From Bacteriovoracaceae bacterium (GTDB lineage: Bacteria > Bdellovibrionota > Bacteriovoracia > Bacteriovoracales > Bacteriovoracaceae), in contig CANEVK010000056.1 of assembly GCA_947442115.1 (NCBI GenBank), positions 1-11,441 of the forward strand: 11,441 nt of DNA. Direction: 5' to 3'. Position 1 is the stretch's first letter, and every line of letters begins with the position of its first letter. The notes under the pieces were generated by a model. It did no database searches. It had not been told where the DNA came from and saw only the letters and a program-made list of their open reading frames with translations. Position numbers and translations under genes: made by a program. This document shows, one piece after another, positions 1 to 6,000 of this stretch.

Positions 1-465
1 AAAGTATTTTCCAACGACAACACCTTTACTAAACACAATGCCACATTTTCCAGATTGTCGGACGAGTTCAAGTGCACTCGTACCTTCTTTATCTAAAAAA
101 ATCCTTTCCTTCAGCCAATTATTTAAATCGACTCCAATTGTAATTGAAGAGTTTGGAATAAAAACTTTATCTCCACCATATGTCACAGCATCCAGATAAA
201 GCGTACACTGAGTTTTATTATTTATAATTGAAATGACTTTTAATTTTCCGACCTGTCCACCGGGTGTCTTGTAAAAAAAGATGTCGTCTTTTAACTCTTG
301 GTTAAGCACAACTGGTTTATCGCCGTACTTCACCTGAGAAGAACTTGCGATGCAATTAGTATTTATTTGTGCAAATTCTGCAGGACAAACTGATTGAGCA
401 CCCAGTGGCACACTTGGCAAAAAAAATCCCAAAAGGATCAATAAACTGTAGAAATAAGACATCAT
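1..465 (-). CDS. Secreted protein of unknown function, 3' end beyond window
   Basis: An open frame runs without a stop from an ATG at 465 to the left edge, giving the first 155 residues; the C-terminus lies outside. Two tandem ATGs (465 and 462) follow an AGGAAAG ribosome binding site about 5 nt upstream, so the start is well supported. Residues 1-23 look like a Sec signal peptide: a short aromatic start, a hydrophobic core (LLILLGFFL), then PLGA before Gln24, where signal peptidase I could cut. There is no lipobox Cys at that point. The mature part has four Cys (27, 38, 87, 141), which suits an exported protein with possible disulfides. The segment around residues 62-80 (FFYKTPGGQVGKLKV) looks beta-rich and slightly SH3b-like, but I do not recognise a family. 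It lies 92 nt downstream of nagZ and may have its own promoter. Confidence 0.8.
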   Translation of the reverse strand, partial: MMSYFYSLLILLGFFLPSVPLGAQSVCPAEFAQINTNCIASSSQVKYGDKPVVLNQELKDDIFFYKTPGGQVGKLKVISIINNKTQCTLYLDAVTYGGDKVFIPNSSITIGVDLNNWLKERIFLDKEGTSALELVRQSGKCGIVFSKGVVVGKYF

Positions 466-557
466 GTCTTTCCTAACCTTAAAATAGGTTTCTACTTTAA
501 GCTTAGCAAAAAACACCTAACCGTTGGTAATTTCAAGAAATGGGAAAAAAGCTCCGC
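466..557 (-). other. Intergenic region: weak nagZ terminator and possible promoter
   Basis: The 92-nt gap between nagZ and the secreted-protein gene holds weak signals only. At 545-559 on the minus strand a 4-bp stem (AAGC/GCTT, loop GGA) overlaps the nagZ stop codon and runs into six T residues; this could be a poor Rho-independent terminator. A TTGCTA (509-504) and TATTTT (486-481) pair separated by 17 bp resembles a sigma70 promoter, but it would leave a leader of only about 10 nt. GGTTAGG occurs twice on the minus strand (472-478 and 516-522), and AACCT/AGGTT form a dyad at 475-490. All assignments are tentative. Confidence 0.3.
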
Positions 558-1631
558 TTATGACTTCGGCCTTGCCTGTGTCTTAAGGCCCGCGACAAGT
601 TTTTTAGACTCTTCTGTATTAAATGAGTCCACTATTTTAGGAATATAAATCGGGTTATATTCTTGAAAATGATCCTTTTTACAACGCTCAATTCTATTGA
701 GTTTCTCCAGTATCTCTTCTTTTTTTAAATTCTTCTTTTTGACAGCATCCCTTATCGCCAAAAGTGCCTTTTTGGCAGTTGGAAGTGTTTTATAAATCAG
801 CATGTCCGCACCAGCACCAATCGCCATGACAGCAGCTTCTTCAGTAGAAAATTTACTGGTTATTGCTCCCATTTCCATATCATCTGTGACAACTATTTTA
901 CTAAATTTAGTCTCTTGGCGGAGAAATTGATAGGCCTTTGGACTTAAACTTGTCGGCAATTTCTCATCCAAGCAATCAACCAGAAGATGGGCCATCATCA
1001 TAAACTCTGCCCGTGACTTTGAAGCCTTGATAAAGGGAACTAATTCACGCTCAATGAGAACATCCTTTGAAGTCTTCACGAGTGGTAAATCGATATGGGA
1101 ATCCTTAGTGGTATCTCCATGACCTGGAAAATGCTTGGCACAGGAAAGTAAACCAGTCGTTTGAAGACCCCTAATGGCAGCACTAATACTTTTTTCAACT
1201 TCATCTGGTGTTTTACCAAATGATCGGTCACCAATCGCCTTATTATCTGGATTAGTCAGGATATCACAACACGGAGAGAGACTTAAATTTACACCACAAG
1301 CAGTTAATTCCTTGGCCATTACCTGATGGACTTCAAAGATTAGTTTTGGAGATTGATAAGAGGCAAGATCAAGCATAGAGGGAAATTGAGTGAAGTGCTT
1401 TTTGAATCTTTGAACTCTCCCTCCTTCCTGATCAACAGCTATAAAGAGCGGGTACTCATCTCTTAATTTTTGAATTGAATTCACAAGTTCAGCTAATTGT
1501 GCAGGATCTTGGAAATTATGATCGAAGAGGATAACTCCACCACACTTTTCTGATTCTAAAAAATCTTTTTCTTCTTCGGAAAGTACTGTTCCCGAAATAC
1601 CAGTCATAATTAATTGTCCTAAATTATCCAC
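558..1631 (-). CDS. nagZ: Beta-N-acetylhexosaminidase NagZ (GH3), peptidoglycan recycling
   Basis: Family 3 glycoside hydrolase that removes GlcNAc from GlcNAc-anhydroMurNAc(-peptide) during peptidoglycan recycling. The 357 residues match the usual single TIM-barrel NagZ length. Visible motifs are QEGGR at 68-72, KHFPGHGDT at 166-174 followed by D177-S-H179 (the Asp-His dyad that acts as acid/base in NagZ) and VTDDMEMGA at 248-256, where Asp250 is the expected nucleophile. There is no signal peptide, so it should act in the cytoplasm on imported muropeptides. The start is GTG at 1631: the LGQLIMTG segment belongs to the conserved fold, so the next Met (residue 9) is too late, and AAGAGG lies 5 nt upstream, overlapping the stop codon of the preceding lipoprotein gene. 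It is the last gene of the mreB-containing unit, which fits a wall-turnover role. Confidence 0.95.
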   Translation of the reverse strand: MDNLGQLIMTGISGTVLSEEEKDFLESEKCGGVILFDHNFQDPAQLAELVNSIQKLRDEYPLFIAVDQEGGRVQRFKKHFTQFPSMLDLASYQSPKLIFEVHQVMAKELTACGVNLSLSPCCDILTNPDNKAIGDRSFGKTPDEVEKSISAAIRGLQTTGLLSCAKHFPGHGDTTKDSHIDLPLVKTSKDVLIERELVPFIKASKSRAEFMMMAHLLVDCLDEKLPTSLSPKAYQFLRQETKFSKIVVTDDMEMGAITSKFSTEEAAVMAIGAGADMLIYKTLPTAKKALLAIRDAVKKKNLKKEEILEKLNRIERCKKDHFQEYNPIYIPKIVDSFNTEESKKLVAGLKTQARPKS

Positions 1632-1640
1632 ATCAACCTC

Positions 1641-2414
1641 TTACTCATCAGAAGAATTCATTTCCTCGCCAGGAGGAACTATAGTCAACCCCTGGGCTAT
1701 CCAAAGTATTCTAATTAAATCAAAGGATGGAGAAAAATGATAGACAACAGTTTGCCCATCAACCTCAACTATGTATTTTAAATATTTTTTCTCACTGCCC
1801 TCAAATTTTAATATGGCAGAAGAAAACGGCGTTTGACCGACCCCATTAAATTGATCTTGGACGTAAGGATAATTGTCCCAAACAATCACAAAACTAAATC
1901 CCTTATCTTTTTTATCAAGAGCACGCTTTAATAAAAAATTATGATTGAGGCAGTCTGGTATTTGAGAGAAAAAGCAAAAATACTTTTTTTTAGGAAATAG
2001 GTAAGTCGATGTGCCCTTCCACTTGGCTTCAGGACTATCCAACTCAACCAGGATTTTTTTTTCGTTTTCAAGCATCCGTATTTTTGAAAAATATTTTTTC
2101 CCCTCAAGCCAAACCTCAAAATCAGAAGCAATAGGGCGTGAGACAATTTCTCTTTTAGAACCGACCTTAATAGTCCCGAGTTGAGATACTGTAATGGATT
2201 TCTCCAAGACTTTGGTCTGCCCAGCCTGATCAAGGCCCAGTATGGTTCTAGTGATAAGTTTATTTTTTTCTTTTTTTAATTCTCTTGAAAATAAATAGCG
2301 GCCAGAGACATCTGTATAAGAATAAGTTTGAATTCCTTCACGAGACTGTGTTGTTTTTCTGAGCTGAGTGCATGAAAAAAAGAAAAGGCAAAAAATTAAA
2401 TTAATCACTCTCAC
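1641..2414 (-). CDS. Putative lipoprotein of unknown function in the mreB operon
   Basis: A 257-residue protein that I do not recognise. The N-terminus (MRVINLIFCLFFFSC) is a short basic start plus a hydrophobic stretch ending in Cys15; FFSC is an imperfect lipobox with Phe at -3, so lipidation is likely but not certain. The rest has no further membrane segment. It is mixed charged and aromatic and ends in an acidic tail (PPGEEMNSSDE). The start is GTG at 2414, which overlaps the TGA of the PilZ gene in a GTGA arrangement; no good Shine-Dalgarno is present, so translation probably depends on coupling to the upstream gene. NagZ follows after 9 nt. Position between a PilZ protein and NagZ suggests a cell-envelope role, but this is context only. 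Confidence 0.8.
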   Translation of the reverse strand: MRVINLIFCLFFFSCTQLRKTTQSREGIQTYSYTDVSGRYLFSRELKKEKNKLITRTILGLDQAGQTKVLEKSITVSQLGTIKVGSKREIVSRPIASDFEVWLEGKKYFSKIRMLENEKKILVELDSPEAKWKGTSTYLFPKKKYFCFFSQIPDCLNHNFLLKRALDKKDKGFSFVIVWDNYPYVQDQFNGVGQTPFSSAILKFEGSEKKYLKYIVEVDGQTVVYHFSPSFDLIRILWIAQGLTIVPPGEEMNSSDE

Positions 2415-3226
2415 TTGATAATTTTCTCAAAATCTTTATTGGCATCAATTTGTCTTAAAAGCTCATTAATCTTTTTGCCAATTTGATCACCAATTTGTGT
2501 AGAAAGCTTTGGGAAATGCATTCCGACTTTAAATTTTTTAACTTTTTTATCACCAGTGAGATAATCCACCACGTAAACTACTTTAACTTCAGGCACTGTA
2601 ATGACTTCATCTTTAAAAATAATTTTAACATCATTAAAGATTGAATCTTTTTCAAATATCTGAGATTCAAGTTGGCCAATTTGAAGACCAAGACCTGTAG
2701 TAGAAAGATCCTGTATTCTGAATTTTATTTTACTATTTAGATGTTCATTTTCTTGAGTTTCTACAAGTTTGAGAAAATTTTTGAAAAGCCCGGTTTGATT
2801 AGTTTTACTTTTAAAATCTACGACAACTCCACCCTGATAAGACTCTTTGAGATCAAATTCAGCAAAGACCTCGTAGATAGGATAAGTTAATAGTCTATAG
2901 CTACTTCTTTTCTCTGATTTAAAAAGATCGCCATTAACTTCCAGAACCACTTGATCCACGAGGTTTTTATTGAGAATGGCCTGTGAAAAAAAATTCATCC
3001 CTCTGAATTCAAATGAAAAAAGAACATCTGATCTCAGAGGAAAAAATAGATTCTTGGTATCTAAGTGGAGATTGTAGCGATCCTTATCAAAATCCACGAC
3101 ATTGTAACTAAAGCGCTGCTTTTGTCCCTTTATCCAGATCGTTACCACTCCCTTAGTTAGGCCAAACTGAGTCAGTCGGCTTAATTTTTCATGAGGGTTT
3201 AACTTACTGAAGTAGGTATAAGACAT
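2411..3226 (-). CDS. PilZ-domain protein, probable c-di-GMP receptor
   Basis: A 271-residue cytoplasmic protein with the two signature elements of a c-di-GMP-binding PilZ domain: R107-SSY-R111 (RxxxR, preceded by Lys106) and D173-LSTT-G178 (D/NxSxxG). The N-terminal ~100 residues are beta-strand-rich and precede the PilZ domain as in YcgR-type proteins. The two motifs are about 62 residues apart, against roughly 25-35 in compact PilZ domains; residues ~136-165 look like a polar, Lys/Glu/Asn-rich insertion. A short helical tail (residues ~244-268) ends the protein. The ATG at 3226 lies one base after the mreB stop and has no clear Shine-Dalgarno, so it is probably translated by coupling to mreB. 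This suggests a fixed expression ratio with MreB and a possible role in passing c-di-GMP signals to shape or wall synthesis (inference). The PilZ assignment is firm; ligand binding is likely because the key residues are intact. Confidence 0.9.
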   Translation of the reverse strand: MSYTYFSKLNPHEKLSRLTQFGLTKGVVTIWIKGQKQRFSYNVVDFDKDRYNLHLDTKNLFFPLRSDVLFSFEFRGMNFFSQAILNKNLVDQVVLEVNGDLFKSEKRSSYRLLTYPIYEVFAEFDLKESYQGGVVVDFKSKTNQTGLFKNFLKLVETQENEHLNSKIKFRIQDLSTTGLGLQIGQLESQIFEKDSIFNDVKIIFKDEVITVPEVKVVYVVDYLTGDKKVKKFKVGMHFPKLSTQIGDQIGKKINELLRQIDANKDFEKIIK

Positions 3227-3227
3227 A

Positions 3228-4265
3228 TTAACTTAGAGTCGTGACCTGACGGAGCAGAGTCAGAGACTCTAGGGCCATCCCACATCCTCGAACAACACAT
3301 GTTAAAGGATCTTCGGCCAATGCCACAGGAAGACCAGTCTTCTCTTTAATAAGAACATCCAAGTTTGCAAGAAGCGATCCACCACCAGCAAGAATGATTC
3401 CGTTATCAACGATATCTGCTGCGAGCTCAGGTGGAGTTTTTTCAAGTGAAATCTTAATCGCCTCAACCACTTCAGATATAGGATCTGCAAGGGCTTCACG
3501 TATTTCATCTGAAGTGACTTCAATTGTTTTAGGCGCACCAGCAATAAGGTCACGACCCTTTACTTCATAAGTTTTCACTTCGTCATCAAATGGATAGGCA
3601 TTACCAATCGACATTTTAATCATCTCAGCTGTTCTTTCACCAATAAGAAGAGAGTATTTCTTCTTAATATAAGAAACAATCGCTTCATCAAATTTATCAC
3701 CGGCCACGCGAACTGACTTAGAGTAAACGATACCACCGAGTGAAATGACGGCCACTTCAGTTGTACCACCACCGATATCTACAATCATGTTTCCAGAGGG
3801 ATCAGTAATAGGAAGACCTGCACCGATCGCAGCCGCCATTGGCTCCTCGATCAAATAAACTTCACGCGCACCAGCTTGTTCAGCTGATTCTTTAACGGCC
3901 CGCTTTTCAACCTGAGTAATTCCAAACGGGATACAAATAATAATTCTTGGCTTAATAAGCTTTGAACCATTAAGTGATTTTTGAATGAAATATTTGAGCA
4001 TCGCCTGAGTGACTTCAAAGTCCGCAATAACCCCATCTTTCATCGGACGAATAGCCTTAATTGAACCTGGTGTTCTTCCCAGCATTTCTTTTGCTTCTTT
4101 ACCAACGGCAAGAACTTTTTGCTCGCCTCGAAAACCCTGGTGAACCGCAACCACTGAAGGTTCATTGACAATGATCCCGCGATCTTTTGCATAAACGAGC
4201 GTGTTGGCCGTTCCAAGGTCAATCGCCAAATCATTTGAGAACCAATCAAGCATTTTCTTAAACAT
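3228..4265 (-). CDS. mreB: Rod-shape-determining actin homologue MreB
   Basis: Bacterial actin that forms membrane-bound filaments organising the elongasome for lateral peptidoglycan synthesis. The 345-residue length is standard. Actin-fold ATPase motifs are present in order: phosphate-1 loop IDLGTANTLVY at 15-25, the EEPMAAAIGAG connecting segment at 140-150, phosphate-2 VDIGGGTTEVAVISLGG at 162-178, and the adenosine motif ILAGGGSLL at 291-299. The N-terminal MFKKMLDWFSNDL could form the amphipathic membrane-binding helix seen in Gram-negative MreB. The ATG at 4265 follows GAAAGGAT with about 8 nt spacing. The gene is not followed by mreC or mreD: a PilZ protein comes after one base, then a lipoprotein gene and nagZ. 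The 20-nt gap from the upstream amn-like gene suggests cotranscription. Confidence 0.97.
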   Translation of the reverse strand: MFKKMLDWFSNDLAIDLGTANTLVYAKDRGIIVNEPSVVAVHQGFRGEQKVLAVGKEAKEMLGRTPGSIKAIRPMKDGVIADFEVTQAMLKYFIQKSLNGSKLIKPRIIICIPFGITQVEKRAVKESAEQAGAREVYLIEEPMAAAIGAGLPITDPSGNMIVDIGGGTTEVAVISLGGIVYSKSVRVAGDKFDEAIVSYIKKKYSLLIGERTAEMIKMSIGNAYPFDDEVKTYEVKGRDLIAGAPKTIEVTSDEIREALADPISEVVEAIKISLEKTPPELAADIVDNGIILAGGGSLLANLDVLIKEKTGLPVALAEDPLTCVVRGCGMALESLTLLRQVTTLS

Positions 4266-4285
4266 AAAAATATCCTTTCAACTCA

Positions 4286-5260
4286 TTACCATTTGTACTG
4301 TCTAATTGTGTCGCCTCGTTCAGCAATATCGGCCATGATCTCGATACCTAATTCAATATGAAGATCAGCATAGCTTCTAAAAACTTTACTAGCAGACTTC
4401 TTCGTTTTTATTCCACCACGTTTCAGTGGAGTATCAGAAACTAAAAGCAGAGCTCCTACACTCACTTTACTCGCAAAGCCGGCCGTGAAAAGTGCTGCAC
4501 ATTCCATGTCCACACCAATCACTCGCTCCTCATAAAGAGTGCGTTTAAAACTTTCATCAAATTCCCAGAACCTTAAATCAGTGGTGTGTATCACACCCGT
4601 TCGATAATCCATTCCATGCTCAACCAGCACTTGGGAGGCGAACTTCTGTATTTTAAAAGTTGGTAGGGCCGGAACCTGAATCGGCATAAAATATGTCGAA
4701 ACACTATCCGCTCTAATAGCTCCAATCGGCAGGATAAAATCTCCTACTTTTAAGGAACTATGGGTTCCACCCGTCATACCCAAAAATAGTACCGCTTTTG
4801 GCTCAATTACGGCTACTAATTCCATGATCAGAACGGCCATGGCCGAACCAATTCCAAACTCAATAATGGTCACCTTGGCCGAAGCTGAAGATGCCGCAGC
4901 AAAAGCAGATCCTTTTGTCCCCTTACAGTCGGGTAAAAGCTTCTGAAAGCGATCATAGTAATAATGAAAATTAGTTAAAATAATCTGAGGCTGAAAATCT
5001 TTAATATCATGCCCTGTGTAACGCTCAAGCATATCAATGGCAATTCTACGCTTTGCCACATTGGCATAAACCCGCTTGTCACGAATTTCTTGTAAGTGGG
5101 GGGTGAGCTTAATGGAAGATTTTTTTGTTTTTTTGGTGAGCCGACGGATCAATTCTTCACTCGATTCCACAGGTGGAAGAGCAACTTTTTTAAGTTTACT
5201 ACCCGACTTTTTAAGAGGCTTAGTCTTGGCAGCTAATTTCTGTTTTGGAGCCTTGGCCAT
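4286..5260 (-). CDS. amn: AMP nucleosidase-like nucleoside phosphorylase-fold protein
   Basis: Predicted to split the N-glycosidic bond of AMP to adenine and ribose 5-phosphate, feeding purine salvage. The C-terminal ~240 residues carry a PNP/UDP phosphorylase fold: FGIGSAMAVLIMEL (135-148), FLGMTGGTHSSLKVGDFILP (159-178), GVDMECAALF (249-258) and VSDTPLKRGG (274-283), where Glu253 and Asp276 occupy the usual substrate-binding and catalytic places. At 324 residues it is shorter than the 484-residue E. coli Amn and resembles the compact AMN-like family. The first ~50 residues are an unusual tail with 15 Lys, and an Ala/Ser run lies at 120-128. The ATG at 5260 is preceded by an in-frame TAA 7-9 nt upstream, so the frame cannot extend; no Shine-Dalgarno is visible. 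It is the first gene of the mreB unit and is divergent from hpt. Another specificity within the fold cannot be excluded. Confidence 0.85.
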   Translation of the reverse strand: MAKAPKQKLAAKTKPLKKSGSKLKKVALPPVESSEELIRRLTKKTKKSSIKLTPHLQEIRDKRVYANVAKRRIAIDMLERYTGHDIKDFQPQIILTNFHYYYDRFQKLLPDCKGTKGSAFAAASSASAKVTIIEFGIGSAMAVLIMELVAVIEPKAVLFLGMTGGTHSSLKVGDFILPIGAIRADSVSTYFMPIQVPALPTFKIQKFASQVLVEHGMDYRTGVIHTTDLRFWEFDESFKRTLYEERVIGVDMECAALFTAGFASKVSVGALLLVSDTPLKRGGIKTKKSASKVFRSYADLHIELGIEIMADIAERGDTIRQYKW

Positions 5261-5328
5261 ACATTTTTAATAAGTTATTTTTATTTGAAAAATTTACCAC
5301 TTAGGTTGTTTCCCTACAAGAATTTAAA

Positions 5329-5380
5329 GTCAGGAAAGTCTTTCCCGATATTTTTTGTCAGGAATAGTCTTCGACTTCCC
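5329..5380. repeat. Paired direct repeat with dyads in the amn/hpt divergent promoter
   Basis: Two related elements stand 28 bp apart (start to start). Copy 1 (5329-5346) reads GTCAGGAAAGTCTTTCCC; copy 2 (5357-5380) shares GTCAGGAA, AGTCTT and TTCCC but has one inserted T and a CGAC insertion. Copy 1 contains a perfect dyad, GGAAAG-T-CTTTCC (5333-5345). Copy 2 can pair GGAA..GTC with GACTTCC around a TTC centre. The arrangement looks like a tandem operator for a dimeric regulator. Copy 2 overlaps the proposed hpt -35 box. The regulator is unknown and binding is inferred. Confidence 0.5.
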
Positions 5381-5404
5381 AGCTCAGAGCTAAAGAGTTA
5401 GTAT
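5376..5404 (+). promoter_or_regulatory. Possible sigma70-type promoter of hpt
   Basis: TTCCCA (5376-5381) and TAGTAT (5399-5404) are separated by 17 bp, each matching four of six consensus bases. Transcription would begin near 5411 and leave a short leader holding the AAGGA ribosome binding site at 5418-5422. The match is moderate and other assignments are possible. Confidence 0.35.
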
Positions 5405-5429
5405 CTATCTTTTTAAAAAGGAATTCACC

Positions 5430-5996
5430 GTGAGTGATGAAAAAAATAAGTTTCCATCCAGTTTTGTTTCAAGCCAGTTTGTTAAATATATTGATGCCAA
5501 AGAAATCAAAGGTATTGTTGAAACCCTCGGAAACACTCTCTCTCAAAAATATCAAGGCCAGGATTTGGTCTTAATTGGAGTGCTTAAAGGTAGTATGGTT
5601 TTTCTAGCTGATCTGGTACGAGAAATTAAGGGAGTTAAAGTCTATGTTGATTTTGTCAAACTCCAGGCGGTTGGAAGAGGTAAAGAAAACCATGGTACCA
5701 TTTGTATGAGCAAAGATTACACCACGAATCTAATGGACCGAAATGTAGTGATTATTGAAGAGATTGTTGATACTGGTCGCGCTCTAAGCTTTCTAAAAAA
5801 ACGAATTCTTTTAAGCTCTCCAAGAAGTCTTGAAGTTGTCACACTTTTTGACAAGCCCTACAAAAGAGCAGTCAATATTCAACCGGATTTAACTGGTAAA
5901 AAAATTGATGACCAATTTATAGTGGGCTATGGTCTTGACCTAGAAGACTACGGCAGAAATTTTGAGCAACTCTATTACCTTAAGTATCCAAACTAG
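5430..5996 (+). CDS. hpt: Hypoxanthine phosphoribosyltransferase
   Basis: Type I phosphoribosyltransferase that converts hypoxanthine (often also guanine) and PRPP to IMP (GMP) in purine salvage, in the cytoplasm. The 188-residue length is typical. Visible elements are LIGVLKGSMVF (48-58, the loop with the LKG peptide), the PRPP motif VVIIEEIVDTGRAL (106-119) with Asp114 as expected general base, FDKPYKR (140-146) with the purine-contacting Lys142, and DQFIVGYGLDLEDYGRN (161-177). Two deviations stand out: the motif reads Glu-Glu instead of the usual Glu-Asp (Glu111), and the flexible loop reads VDFVKLQAVG (73-82), where the family normally has Ser-Tyr (SSYG or ASY). The start is GTG at 5430 with AAGGA 7 nt upstream. 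It is the only plus-strand gene, divergent from the amn-like gene and ending 4 nt before the oppositely oriented LpoA-like gene. Confidence 0.93.
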   Translation: MSDEKNKFPSSFVSSQFVKYIDAKEIKGIVETLGNTLSQKYQGQDLVLIGVLKGSMVFLADLVREIKGVKVYVDFVKLQAVGRGKENHGTICMSKDYTTNLMDRNVVIIEEIVDTGRALSFLKKRILLSSPRSLEVVTLFDKPYKRAVNIQPDLTGKKIDDQFIVGYGLDLEDYGRNFEQLYYLKYPN

Positions 5997-6000
5997 ATTC

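Noticed and set aside
5221..5264. Short out-of-frame ORF from an ATG at 5264 overlapping the amn-like start
   Set aside because: It has only about 14 codons and no ribosome binding site; a leader peptide role cannot be supported from sequence.
5076..5270. Plus-strand 64-codon frame opposite the amn-like gene
   Set aside because: It lies antisense to the Lys-rich start of a clear gene, has no ribosome binding site and no family features; it is a frame shadow.
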